Assembly: GCA_025504975.1 (NCBI GenBank)
Contig: JANUWI010000003.1
Location: forward strand, 1,550,001-1,614,000
DNA length: 64,000 nucleotides
Source of the DNA: Plenodomus lindquistii
Lineage: Eukaryota; Ascomycota; Dothideomycetes; Pleosporales; Leptosphaeriaceae
Direction of reading: 5' to 3'
The position numbers and the translations under genes are program-made. Of the stretch, positions 45,226-54,890 are shown piece after piece. The notes beneath the pieces were generated by a model. That model worked only from the letters and a program-made list of their open reading frames with translations. It did no database searches and was not told the DNA's origin. Every line of letters starts with the position of its first letter. Position 1 is the first letter of the stretch.

Positions 45226-47130
45226 ATGCAGACCTACATTCGTTACATGCATATTGCATTTTCTTTGTTATTAGTATCTGTACCTCAGACCTCTGGCGCG
45301 CAAGATGACCTTCGTGCCGAGCGCGCGGCCTCGCCACAACTGCAAAATATACATGCCGGAAATTCAGGAAGCCTTACCGAACGCCAGAGTAACGGGACCG
45401 AGAGTTCGCCTGTATTCTTCAGAGACAACAACGTCTGGCATCGGGATTTGAATGGGCGGGAGGTGCAAATGTCAACAACGGGAACGGAAGATAGTCCCTT
45501 CAGCAACATAACGTACCCTTCACCAGACAAATTATTTGTCGTCGTGTTCCAATCTACGCCCGCCCAGGAGCACATTGTGTACGAAGTCGAGTCGAGCCCT
45601 TACGATCAGCTGCAACCCCGCCTGCATCAATTCCAGTACCTGAAGCCTGGTGATAATATGACCATTGATCGGCCTCGAATGTTCGATTTGACAAACAAAC
45701 GCGAGGTTGCTACGGACAAAACGTTATTCGAGAACCCGTACCAGATCTACTCACTTAATGGTGGATGGAACACAGAAGGCACCGAATTTCGCTTCATTTA
45801 CAATCAACGAGGACATCAGGTTGTGCGTATAGTTGGCATGAGTACCAACGGATATGTGCGCGCCCTAGTCGAGGAGAAAAGCGATACTTTTGTTGATTAT
45901 TCCCAAAAGCTCTACTTCAAGGAGCTCAAGAGTCCAAACTCAAGCGAATTGATCTGGGCCAGTGAACGCGACGGTTGGAATCATCTCTATTTGTACGACA
46001 TGGAAAGCGCGAAAGTGAAAAATCAGATCACGGAAGGAGAATGGGTTGTGCGCTCCGTGGACTATGTCGACGAGATGAAACGACAAATCTGGATTAAGGT
46101 TCTCGGTGCTGTGTCCGGCCAGGATCCCTACTACGCCCACCTAGCGCGAGTAAATTTTGATGGCTCAGACTTCAAGATCTTGACCGATGGCGATGGCGAC
46201 CATTCATGGTCTTTCAACGACGATAGATCGACCTTTACAGATACGTGGTCTCGCATGGATATGGCCGAGAAGACCGTCATGCGCGACGCGGAGACCGGAA
46301 ACAAGACCGCCGATGTTTACGAAGGCAGCCTTGACTCTCTTCTCTGGCCCATACCCGAGCGCTTCGCAGCCCCAGGCAGAGACAACTCTACCCTCATCTA
46401 CGGCCTCATTTTCCGCCCTTACGAGATGGACAACAGCACAAAGTACCCCGTTATCGAGAAGATCTACGCTGGACCACATGACTTCTTTGTACCGAAAGCA
46501 TACATGAGCCACAACGAGGCCCACCGAATTGCGAACCAGGGTTTTGTTGTTGTCCTCATCGACGGTATGGGCACCAACTGGCGCTCCAAGGCTTTCCATG
46601 ACGTCTGCCACAAGAATCTCAAAGACGCAGGATTCCCCGATCGTATTGCATGGATGAAGGCAGCGGCTTCAACCCGCCCTTGGATGGATCTCAGCCGCGT
46701 TGGAGTATATGGAGGTTCCGCTGGCGGTCAAAATGCCATGGGTGCCCTTCTCTTCCATAACGATTTTTACAGCGTCGCTGCAGCAGATTGTGGATGTCAT
46801 GATAACCGCATGGACAAGTTGTGGTGGAACGAGGCATGGATGGGGTATCCCGTCGACCAGAGCTACGAAGATAGCTCCAATGTTGTGAATGCGAGAAAGC
46901 TAAAAGGCAGTCTGCTACTTACTGTTGGCGAACTGGACAGAAATGTCGATCCGGCAAGCACAATGCAGGTTGTCAACGCGCTCACTCAAGCAGACAAAGA
47001 TTTCGACTTGGTGGTTATCCCGGGAGGCGCGCATGGAGTCGCAACCACTGATTCATATGCGTTGCGAAGGACCAGAGATTTCTTATACCGGAAGTTGAAG
47101 GGCACAGAGCCGCCAAAGTCTTGGTTCTAG
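45226..47130 (+). CDS. Secreted S9 (dipeptidyl-peptidase IV-like) serine peptidase
   Basis: A single exon of 634 residues from ATG 45226 (a second in-frame ATG at 45247 would also leave a signal peptide, MHIAFSLLLVSVPQTSGA). The N-terminal half is a DPP-IV-type beta-propeller with repeated strand motifs (SERDGWNHLYLYDMES, then DGDGDHSWSFNDDRSTF). The C-terminal alpha/beta hydrolase domain carries the catalytic triad: Ser498 in YGGSAGGQNAM, Asp571 in GELDRNVDP and His603 in GGAHGVA. Several N-glycosylation sites support secretion. It removes short peptides from protein N-termini or cleaves oligopeptides. It appears complete but is shorter than typical DPP IV, and ends only 124 bp before the RIP desert. 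Confidence 0.82.
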   Translation: MQTYIRYMHIAFSLLLVSVPQTSGAQDDLRAERAASPQLQNIHAGNSGSLTERQSNGTESSPVFFRDNNVWHRDLNGREVQMSTTGTEDSPFSNITYPSPDKLFVVVFQSTPAQEHIVYEVESSPYDQLQPRLHQFQYLKPGDNMTIDRPRMFDLTNKREVATDKTLFENPYQIYSLNGGWNTEGTEFRFIYNQRGHQVVRIVGMSTNGYVRALVEEKSDTFVDYSQKLYFKELKSPNSSELIWASERDGWNHLYLYDMESAKVKNQITEGEWVVRSVDYVDEMKRQIWIKVLGAVSGQDPYYAHLARVNFDGSDFKILTDGDGDHSWSFNDDRSTFTDTWSRMDMAEKTVMRDAETGNKTADVYEGSLDSLLWPIPERFAAPGRDNSTLIYGLIFRPYEMDNSTKYPVIEKIYAGPHDFFVPKAYMSHNEAHRIANQGFVVVLIDGMGTNWRSKAFHDVCHKNLKDAGFPDRIAWMKAAASTRPWMDLSRVGVYGGSAGGQNAMGALLFHNDFYSVAAADCGCHDNRMDKLWWNEAWMGYPVDQSYEDSSNVVNARKLKGSLLLTVGELDRNVDPASTMQVVNALTQADKDFDLVVIPGGAHGVATTDSYALRRTRDFLYRKLKGTEPPKSWF

Positions 47131-47254
47131 AGTAAATTTGATTTTCTATATATAGAGTACCGCAGCAACACCTAATCGTACGCATGCTAATAAGCGGCTG
47201 CTAATAGACATTGTAAAAAAATATGTAAATAGCATTTTCCTACTTTAATAGAAG

Positions 47255-47494
47255 TGTTAGATTGACAGAGTTATTACGATTAGAGCCGGAAGGACAGAAC
47301 CTCCAGCTCCTAGAGGGCTATGGCCCTCTAGGTCTAATAGAAAAGCGGGGCATAGAGTGCGCTAGCTTACTCTATAACCTCTAAAGTAAAACTAGCCTTC
47401 TAAACTACACTTAGAGAAGATATAATTAATTATTTTAATAACTATTTAAAATATTAATATATTAAATACTTTAAATTATACTATATATCTAATA
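47255..47494 (+). repeat. RIP-degraded LTR relic of the same copia family
   Basis: Read on the plus strand, this matches the LTR of the young copia element in its own 5'-3' direction. tgttagattgacagagtta corresponds to TGTCAGATTGACGGAGTTA, aaagcggggca and gtgcgctagc are kept, and gagaagatataattaatta corresponds to gagaagacacaatcaatga. The differences are almost all C-to-T or G-to-A. It is about 53 bp longer than the young LTR because of an extra block containing the inverted repeat cctagagggc/gccctctagg (47309..47332). Its orientation is opposite to that of the young element. Confidence 0.8.
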
Positions 47495-49701
47495 ATAAAA
47501 AATTTTAAAACTAATTTATAATAGTTTAAAAATATACAGTACTAAAAAATATTTTAATTATTTAAAAAGTATATAAAACTATATATAAATTAAAAAACTA
47601 AAGTAATTATATTTTTATAGAGGTAATATAAAAAGATAAAAAGATTATACTTTTATAGTTTTAATAAAAAGTAAGCTATATAGAATAGAATTTAGTAATA
47701 GTTCTATACTTTTATAAAGTTTCTTTTTCTCTACTATTTTAGTATATAGGTAATAAAAAAGTTAAAATTTCTATAAAATCTAAATCTAGTATAGTATAGA
47801 AAAGGTTTAAATAGAAATTAGTATAGTTTTCTATATTTTATAAACTTATATAAAAAAAATAAAAGTAGGTTTTAAAAAGACTTTTATAGCTAAAAGTTAT
47901 TTTTATAATAGAATATAGCTTTATTATATTACTTTTTACTTTTAAATAAATATTTCTATATTTAAATACCTTTTATATAGTTCTAATATAAAGTTTATTT
48001 TAAAATTACTATTTTATTAAAGTAAATATAACTTAATATATATAATTTATAAATAATTATTATTATAAATACTAATTTAGTAGTAATACTAATAAAAATT
48101 ATAATTGTTTTTATTTTTTATACTTTATACTTTTATTATATCTATTTTAATACTAATTACTATTATTTTTAATATTAATACTAAATAGTTTTTTTAGAAA
48201 TATTTATTTCTAAACTTTTAGGTATATACTTTTTAATTTATTAGATTTTTTACTTATATTTTATATAGGCTAAGTTCTAAAGTAAATTTAACTTTATATA
48301 TTTATTTAAAGTAATTAGCTAAAAAAAGTTTATTTATTATATACTTTCTAAAAAAAAGTATAAACTAATAAATAGCTATTTTTTTCTACTAGTATAAAGC
48401 TTTTTCTAATATTTTTCGATATTTATATATATAAACTAGAATATAACTTAATTATAGTAGTATTTTATAATTTTAAAAGCTTTACTATATAGACTATACT
48501 AGCTAATAAAAATAAAGTAGAAAAGTTTAAAGCTAGATAAGTAAATATAAAAGCTATAGCTAGTTTAGTTATTAAAATATTAGCTTTTATAGTATAAATA
48601 GTAACTATATAGATTACTAGCTTTAGTATTAGTAATATAATACTAGTAAACTACTATATATAATAAAAAAAGTTTAAAAGTTTATATAAAAAGGTTTTAA
48701 ATTTATATAAAAATATATTAGCCTATTTAAAGGCCTAATAGAAAGTTTTTAAAATATAAAAATATTAAAAACTTTAAATTAGATATTCTATATAACGCCT
48801 CTAATAGTAACATAAAAATTAGAAAGTTATAGTAGAAAATAAATAGGTTATAAAAAGCTTTTATACCTATTTATAATAGTTATTTTACTAAACTAAAAGT
48901 TTTATTAGTAAAAGCTATATACTAGTTTTATATATTAGCTATAATTTTTATAAAATAATAGTAAAATAACTATTAAATTTATAAAATATAATTATTAACT
49001 AACTATAATATAGTTTTAATTAAATTTTTCTATATTTTAAGCTATTTATATAGTACTTAAATAGGTTCTAGATAAATAGAATACTTTTAATAGAAATTTC
49101 TTAGTTAATAAAAAAACCTTATAAAATTAAATGCTAAATACTAAAAAAAATTTAAATTATATTATACCTAGCTAGCTTTATAATTTAGTTTATATTAAAT
49201 AAATTTACTAGTAAAAATTTTTTAAATTCTTTATTTTTTAATATTCTATATAAAAGTAGCTAGTAGCTTTAAAGTATTTTATTCTAGTTAATAATTATTG
49301 GAATTTATATATAGAATATTAGATATAAATATATTATATATTTAAAAACCTAAGAATAGTATATATTTATATAAATATTAAATTTATTAATAACTTTTAA
49401 AAAAATGTTATTATAGTTTAAATAGCTTTTAGTTTAGTTCTAAATTTACTAAATTAGTAGTTAAAAAGTAAACTTTATTTTCTATTTTCTAGTTAATATA
49501 GTATTAGTATATATTAATAGTAAAATAGGTTTAGTATTATATTTATTTTATATTTTTTTTATTTAATTTCTAAGTATTATATATTTTAATAGCTAGATTA
49601 TAAACTAAATAATAGTTAAACTTTTTAATAGAATTTATTACTTTTAAATAGTACTAGTTCTAGTTTTATTTAGATTTAGAATTGAATAAAAGCTAGTATA
49701 G
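47495..49701. other. Extremely AT-rich RIP-degraded DNA
   Basis: About 2.2 kb made almost wholly of A and T, with C surviving mainly before T. No frame survives. It follows directly on the LTR relic and is probably the internal part of that older copia copy, though I could not align it by eye. The young element is inserted at its right end. Confidence 0.7.
49697..49701. repeat. Probable target-site duplication, left (tatag)
   Basis: The five bases directly outside the left LTR are tatag and those outside the right LTR (54891..54895) are aatag. They agree at four of five positions, as expected for a 5 bp copia target-site duplication with one later change. Confidence 0.55.
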
Positions 49702-49888
49702 TTTCAGATGCACGGTACTATTGAAAGTGCACGAATATTGATGAATTTGATGAGGGTTGAGATCATTGATTGTGTCTTCTCCGAGCGTTGCTCAGGAGGC
49801 TAGTTTTGTCGCGTCGGCTACAGGGTGCGCTAGCGCACCCTGTGCCCCGCTTATCTACTGGCTCTAGAATAACTCCGTCAATCTGACA
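49702..49888 (-). repeat. 3' LTR of the copia element
   Basis: 187 bp, identical to the right LTR except for one terminal base. The ends in element orientation are TGTCAGATTG and ATCTGA(A)A. It contains the perfect 24 bp palindrome acagggtgcgctagcgcacc plus ctgt. Confidence 0.95.
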
Positions 49889-49898
49889 CACCCCCTTC
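49889..49898 (-). promoter_or_regulatory. Polypurine tract for plus-strand priming
   Basis: In element orientation the sequence gaagggggtg sits immediately before the TGTCAG start of the 3' LTR. This is the expected position and composition of the polypurine tract that primes second-strand DNA synthesis. Confidence 0.75.
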
Positions 49899-49932
49899 AG
49901 CCTGGAAGCTATTGCTGGCTGAAACCTTTCTC

Positions 49933-52900
49933 CTAAGGAGTTATTGAGAGGTGGTCTAGTTGCTGTTGGATTTCCTCAATCGGAGTCTCGTTCGTTGGCG
50001 TTGAGAGCGTCTCAGCTTTGATAAGTCCGAGTTGATGGAGGAACCTTCCCCAGGATCCCTTCGGCAGGGCCTTTGTGAGGCCGTCTGCGATCATTTCTGA
50101 TGACTGTACGTACTGTACGTTTATCCGTTGTTGTTGTACTTCCTGCCGTAGCCAGTGGTTGTGGATATCAACGTGTCGGAGCTTGGTTTGGAGCTTTGAG
50201 ACCTCCGCGGTGAGTAGTCGGATGGTCTGTTGATTGTCGCATTCAATGATAATAGGTCCTGGCTCAATCTTGACGTGGAGCTCCTGAAGGAGCCTCGAGA
50301 TAAAGAGAGCTTCCTTGGCGACTTGGGACAGAGCGAGGAGTTCGGCTTCGGTGGTCGACGTGGTTACCGTGTCCTGCTTGTTTGCTTTCCAGGCGATAAG
50401 CCCGTTGTATAGCTTAATTGCGTAGCCCTGTGAGCTTTTCCTATCTCGTGTGTTGTCAGCAAAGGAGGCGTCGCTTGCGACTTGAAGGCGTGAGCCACCC
50501 CCGAGTTGCAACACGGTTGATTTGGTGTCCTGAAGATACATCAAGACTCGGTCTGCAGCTTTGTGATGTTCATGGCTGGGATTGGTAAGATGCCTTGCTA
50601 GTCGTGACGTAGCAAATGAGATGTCTGGTCGCGTGGTGACTGTGGCGAAGAGAAGTGATCCAATCTTTCGTTGATATTTGTTGACGTCCGCGTGGCTCGC
50701 TAGTCCGTCGCTTGGCAATAGCTCAATGGCTGCCATCGGAGTGTCGTGTGCTACTCCTCGATCGTCGATCAGTCGACTGATCTTGTCGCAGTAGGAGGCC
50801 TGGGAGAGTTGGATCCGGCGCGAGGCTCGGTCACGGATTATCTCCATCCCGAGGAACCATTGTAAGTCGTGTCCTCCGGTAATCGTGTACTGCTTCTTCA
50901 GCTGCTCCGTTACTCCGGTAGCCTGCTGATCCTGCCCTGTTGGATAAGCCATGATGATATCATCAACGTAAAAGAAGATAATGATACTGCCCTTAATAAG
51001 GCAGCACGGCTCATGTGGTATAGCTTCAAAGCCGAGCCTCTGCAGGGTTGCTGTGAACTCCTTCTGCCAGAGCAGTGGTGAGATCCTAAGGCCATATAAT
51101 GCCTTGTTGACTTGTAGGATCGTGCCGGCCTTCTGATGGCCTTTCGGCATACGCATGTAGACAACTCGGTCCATCGCTGCGTGTACGAACGCGTTCGTAA
51201 CGTCGAATTGCTTGAGCTCTAGTTCGTGCTGGGCTGCGATTGCCATCAACATTCTGAACGAGCGGCTAGCTAGTGTGGCTGCGTAGGTGTCTTGAGAGGT
51301 AATGTTTCTCTGTTGATCTCCTCGGACCACTAGTCGCGCCTTGCATTTGAGGAGGTTGTGGTCTTTATCCAGCTTGTACGTGTAGACCCACATGCAGTCA
51401 AGGATCTGTTGTCCCGTTGACTTAGCCGTTCTGATTGGAACTTCAGTCCATGAACCCATCTGAGCATGGCTCAAAAGATGGTCAAGTTCAGCTTGTTTAA
51501 ACTCGGCGCCTAGTGGATGATCCTCAAGCTTGCTTTTGTACGTGGGAGGAGGCGGTAGCTGGCTGCGATGGGGTCTCGAGCCGGTGGCAAGCATCCTTCT
51601 CAATCGGGCTTTGTCAATGGCTTCTCCTCCGGTCGTCCCTATGTTGCCTGCTTGGGTTCCTGCGGTAAACGCTGCTGCCCATGGGATTGTACGGGATGAC
51701 ACCGATTGTTCCTCAGGGTGTGTCCCTGCCATGAATTGTGCAAGGAGAGCCGCTGGTGGCGGCGTCGGCGGTGGAGATGGGTAATGATCCCTAATCTTCC
51801 TACCGTTGTAGTATCCCGGCGGATCTGCTTCAGGATGTGGCTCTGAGGCCTCTTCAAGAGCATCGTCCTCGTGGAAGGATTCAGTTTCCGGTTCGTGTGC
51901 TGGTGAAGGGAGCTCCATGGTCCTCACAAGCGTGGCGATTTCTCTTAGTGTGCTGTGCATGAGGTTGTCCATCAGGTCTTCTACCTTCCCATCAAAAGTT
52001 GTTTGTTCGTCAAAGGTGACGTCCCTCGTGCTAATGACCTTGGCCAGGGATGGGATCCATATCCTGTAGATGTTGGTAGATCGATATCCTACTAGGTATC
52101 CTACCCAGGCTTTTGGATCAAGGCGTTGCAAGCGTCCTTTTCCGCGATACGTGTCGTCGGTCATGGCGAACGCTTTGCAGCCGTATGCTCTAAGGTGAGC
52201 AAGGTTTGGTTTTCGTATCGACGTGACTATGCCGTTGCTAAAGGCCACGCGAGTGAAGAAGATCTCGTATGGAGTCTTCCAGTTGTTTGCGTAGTTAGGC
52301 GATCGGTTGTATAGGTAGACGGCGGCTCGCGTTATCTCCGGCCAGAGCTCCCATGAGAGATTGGCGTCGAGTCGCATTGCGCGCGCTTTCTCCTTGTTTA
52401 CACCCCCTGAGCGTTCGGCGCCTCCGTTCTGTGCTTGTGTATCCGGGGCCGAGGGCTCAATAACAATGCCTTGCGATGAAAGGTAGCGCTGTACCTCTGG
52501 CTTGACCGTTGTGATTTCGTTGTCCGCTTCGATGATCTTTACGGTGATGTTGAAATGGTTCTTGAGAAATAGAATGAAGTTAGAGAATGCTTTGATGATG
52601 GACTTTGCGGTCCTGTTGTCGGTGAAGTAATAGTCCCATTGCATTCCTGAGTATCTGTCGGTGATGAGCATCTGGCTCCTTTCTTTGGTGATGCTTTGGT
52701 GTTCGTATGAATGGAAATCGATGGCCAGTCTCTCTCCTGGTCCTTCGTAATCTGTATTTCGTGGGGCCCGTCTGATTTGACGCCGGGCCTTGGCTCGTCC
52801 ACAGGAGTTGCACTCTACTGTAGTAATGCCTTTCACTCGCACCCCCTCAGCTTGCTGCATGAGGTGCTCCACGGTTGCTGGACCGGGATGCCCAAGTCTC

Positions 52901-53457
52901 TTGTGCCATACGAGTGCTGGGGCTATCTGAGCTCGTCTCGGTGTACGCGACGTTGCTTTGTGTGTGTGGTAAGCCGCAGGTGCCAATGTGTGGTGCTCGA
53001 TTACCCATTGGCCGTACAGCTCCTGCAGGCTTCCAATGATTGTGCTGTCCGACGCTCGTAGCGTTGTTGGATCGGTTCTGGTGTCCCACCATATTCCTTG
53101 TTGTCGGAGTAATCGGAAGGATACAAGATTACAGAGGAAGTCAGGACAGACGGCTACGTCATGGAGCGTTATTATCGTCGTTCGCTGATCGTGCCTGAGG
53201 GGCAGCCGGATGGAGCCGTACCCCCTGATCCAGACTTGTGTGTTACCGGCCCATATATAGTCTGAGGGTCCGGGTGCGCGATAGTCATATATGCGTTGGG
53301 GATCGTTCGTAATATGGCATGTCGTGCCTGAATCCAGAATGTATGAATTTCGGAGCGGATAATCACTTGTTGTGGCAGCGAAGCCTGCCTCTGTATTGGA
53401 CGTTGCCAGGAACCGATCCTCGGAACCTCCAACTTGCGTGATTTGACGACCATATAG
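49933..53457 (-). CDS. pol: Copia pol: protease, integrase, reverse transcriptase, RNase H
   Basis: 1174 codons in the same frame as gag, beginning directly after the gag UGA; there is no ATG for the first ~160 codons, so it cannot be initiated separately at its start. Protease: YILDSGTTCHI. Integrase zinc region WHKRLGHPG with CNSCGRAK, and core with DFH, EADNE and AQNGGAERSGG (D, D, E). Reverse transcriptase: WVYTYKLDKDHNLLKCKARL, FDVTNAFVHA and the active-site FFYVDDI. RNase H: DASFADNTRDRKSSQGY and STTEAELLAL. All domains appear uninterrupted, so the element may be autonomous if pol is made through readthrough of the gag stop. Confidence 0.93.
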   Translation of the reverse strand, partial: LYGRQITQVGGSEDRFLATSNTEAGFAATTSDYPLRNSYILDSGTTCHITNDPQRIYDYRAPGPSDYIWAGNTQVWIRGYGSIRLPLRHDQRTTIITLHDVAVCPDFLCNLVSFRLLRQQGIWWDTRTDPTTLRASDSTIIGSLQELYGQWVIEHHTLAPAAYHTHKATSRTPRRAQIAPALVWHKRLGHPGPATVEHLMQQAEGVRVKGITTVECNSCGRAKARRQIRRAPRNTDYEGPGERLAIDFHSYEHQSITKERSQMLITDRYSGMQWDYYFTDNRTAKSIIKAFSNFILFLKNHFNITVKIIEADNEITTVKPEVQRYLSSQGIVIEPSAPDTQAQNGGAERSGGVNKEKARAMRLDANLSWELWPEITRAAVYLYNRSPNYANNWKTPYEIFFTRVAFSNGIVTSIRKPNLAHLRAYGCKAFAMTDDTYRGKGRLQRLDPKAWVGYLVGYRSTNIYRIWIPSLAKVISTRDVTFDEQTTFDGKVEDLMDNLMHSTLREIATLVRTMELPSPAHEPETESFHEDDALEEASEPHPEADPPGYYNGRKIRDHYPSPPPTPPPAALLAQFMAGTHPEEQSVSSRTIPWAAAFTAGTQAGNIGTTGGEAIDKARLRRMLATGSRPHRSQLPPPPTYKSKLEDHPLGAEFKQAELDHLLSHAQMGSWTEVPIRTAKSTGQQILDCMWVYTYKLDKDHNLLKCKARLVVRGDQQRNITSQDTYAATLASRSFRMLMAIAAQHELELKQFDVTNAFVHAAMDRVVYMRMPKGHQKAGTILQVNKALYGLRISPLLWQKEFTATLQRLGFEAIPHEPCCLIKGSIIIFFYVDDIIMAYPTGQDQQATGVTEQLKKQYTITGGHDLQWFLGMEIIRDRASRRIQLSQASYCDKISRLIDDRGVAHDTPMAAIELLPSDGLASHADVNKYQRKIGSLLFATVTTRPDISFATSRLARHLTNPSHEHHKAADRVLMYLQDTKSTVLQLGGGSRLQVASDASFADNTRDRKSSQGYAIKLYNGLIAWKANKQDTVTTSTTEAELLALSQVAKEALFISRLLQELHVKIEPGPIIIECDNQQTIRLLTAEVSKLQTKLRHVDIHNHWLRQEVQQQRINVQYVQSSEMIADGLTKALPKGSWGRFLHQLGLIKAETLSTPTNETPIEEIQQQLDHLSITP

Positions 53458-53460
53458 TCA
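53455..53460 (-). promoter_or_regulatory. UGA-CUA stop-codon readthrough context between gag and pol
   Basis: The gag frame ends with GAA UGA and the next codon is CUA, after which the same frame stays open for all of pol (checked codon by codon from 53457 to 52981). UGA followed by CUA is the best-known leaky stop context in fungi and animals. No frameshift is needed, and there is no start codon in this frame upstream of the integrase. Confidence 0.7.
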
Positions 53461-54648
53461 TTCTATTTCCGGAGTTGGGGTATGGGACTGCTTGATAGTT
53501 GGCGTCCTTGTGCGGGGTCGGCTCTGTGAGCGGATTAGCCCTTGTAGTTCTGGGTCTTGTTCCTTCTTGAATTTGACGAGCTCCTTTACGGACTCGTTTG
53601 GTTTCCACCAGCCGGGTGCTTTCTCCTCATGTAGGTAGTAGCAGTCCTTCAAGGCATGGCGTTGTCCACATGCTAAGCATTTTGTGGAGGAGTATGAGCC
53701 TTCTGGAGGTCTCTCGGCTTGTCGCTTTCGATCGTTGCCGCGTTGATTACGGGGTCTTCCCCGGCGAGATGGCGCGCTGTTCACAGTAGAGGCGTCCCTT
53801 GTACTGTCCTGATGGGCTTCGCCCTCAGCGGTGTCATGTGAAGCCTCGTCATGAGCTGCAATGAAACTTGCTTTGCTCTTCCCTGTTTTCAGGGGATGGT
53901 TATTCATCATGTACTCCCGATAGCGTTTCATCATCTCTTTGCGGTTCATTCCGGGTTGGTATCGTCCAGAGTCCTGGAAGGTGGTTGCCCACACATTTGC
54001 CACCTTGTTAACCGATGTGAGGAAATCTTTTGTTACTGCATTGATCTGCAGTACTTCCGGTACGTTGTATGCCTCTGCTTCAGTTGCGGCTTGGTCGTAT
54101 TCTGCGAGCCAGTTATCCCAGTGCGCGGAGGTTCTCATTGGCTTCAATGCCTGAAGGTATCGTTCGCGGGCTCGCTCTTGTTCAAGTTGTTCGTCAATCC
54201 CAATCGTCGCTTCGAGGCTTATGAGCCATTTTCGGAGGGATTGGTCGGGTAGGCAACAGGTTCGGAGCAGATGCGGTGTTACTGTTGATTGGATGAACGC
54301 TACGATGTGCTGAAGGCTGGATTGCTCTTTCTCGTAGTCATGTCGGTCGTTCTTGTATTGTTCGAGGAGGATTTTGTGATACTCGAGGTCATCCCGGAAA
54401 GCCTTCTGGCCTGCTGTGGAGAGATCGGTGATCCTTCTTGGGCTTGTGTTACTTGCATTGGCTGGCGCGTAATCAGCAATCACCGGGGCTCTTTCTGCTA
54501 CCGGTTTAACTGTTGGCCGGGTAGTAGACTTAGGATTGATCTTGTCCCAGATGTTATGTGCGATGCAGCGCGCTTTGAGCTGCGTCATCCATGTTGTGTA
54601 GTCTGTGTGATCCCGTAGGATAGCTGTTGGATCACGCATTGTCGTCAT
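53458..54648 (-). CDS. gag: Copia gag
   Basis: 396 residues from ATG 54648, 55 bp downstream of the 5' LTR. The central part (LEYHKILLEQYKNDRHDYEK, WLISLEATIGIDEQLEQERA) is the helical UBN2-type capsid region of copia Gag. A C-terminal zinc knuckle follows, CLACGQRHALKDC (C-x2-C-x3-H-x4-C), flanked by basic RRGRPRNQRGNDRKR for RNA binding. It packages element RNA in virus-like particles in the cytoplasm. The frame ends at UGA 53460..53458 rather than running into pol. Confidence 0.92.
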   Translation of the reverse strand: MTTMRDPTAILRDHTDYTTWMTQLKARCIAHNIWDKINPKSTTRPTVKPVAERAPVIADYAPANASNTSPRRITDLSTAGQKAFRDDLEYHKILLEQYKNDRHDYEKEQSSLQHIVAFIQSTVTPHLLRTCCLPDQSLRKWLISLEATIGIDEQLEQERARERYLQALKPMRTSAHWDNWLAEYDQAATEAEAYNVPEVLQINAVTKDFLTSVNKVANVWATTFQDSGRYQPGMNRKEMMKRYREYMMNNHPLKTGKSKASFIAAHDEASHDTAEGEAHQDSTRDASTVNSAPSRRGRPRNQRGNDRKRQAERPPEGSYSSTKCLACGQRHALKDCYYLHEEKAPGWWKPNESVKELVKFKKEQDPELQGLIRSQSRPRTRTPTIKQSHTPTPEIE

Positions 54649-54703
54649 GTTGGATAGACGTGTTGGGGTGGCCTGAGCGGTAGTCGGCAGTGAGACTCTT
54701 AAT

Positions 54704-54890
54704 TGTCAGATGCACGGTACTATTGAAAGTGCACGAATATTGATGAATTTGATGAGGGTTGAGATCATTGATTGTGTCTTCTCCGAGCGTTGCTCAGGAG
54801 GCTAGTTTTGTCGCGTCGGCTACAGGGTGCGCTAGCGCACCCTGTGCCCCGCTTATCTACTGGCTCTAGAATAACTCCGTCAATCTGACA
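54704..54890 (-). repeat. 5' LTR of the copia element
   Basis: 187 bp, in element orientation from TGTCAGATTGACGG to CATCTGACA. It should contain the promoter and polyadenylation signals. It is the intact reference for the relic at 47255..47494. Confidence 0.95.

Larger units (their letters stand above)
49702..54890 (-). mobile_element. Full-length, young Ty1/copia LTR retrotransposon
   Basis: The element is 5189 bp, flanked by 187 bp LTRs that differ at a single base (TG start changed to TT in the left copy), and lies on the minus strand. It holds gag then pol in one frame, a polypurine tract next to the left (3') LTR and a 5 bp target duplication. The coding part has normal base composition and no RIP, in sharp contrast to the AT-rich DNA on both sides. 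Near-identical LTRs and open frames mean recent insertion. Domain order protease, integrase, reverse transcriptase, RNase H places it in Ty1/copia. No canonical initiator-tRNA primer site was recognised after the 5' LTR. Confidence 0.95.
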
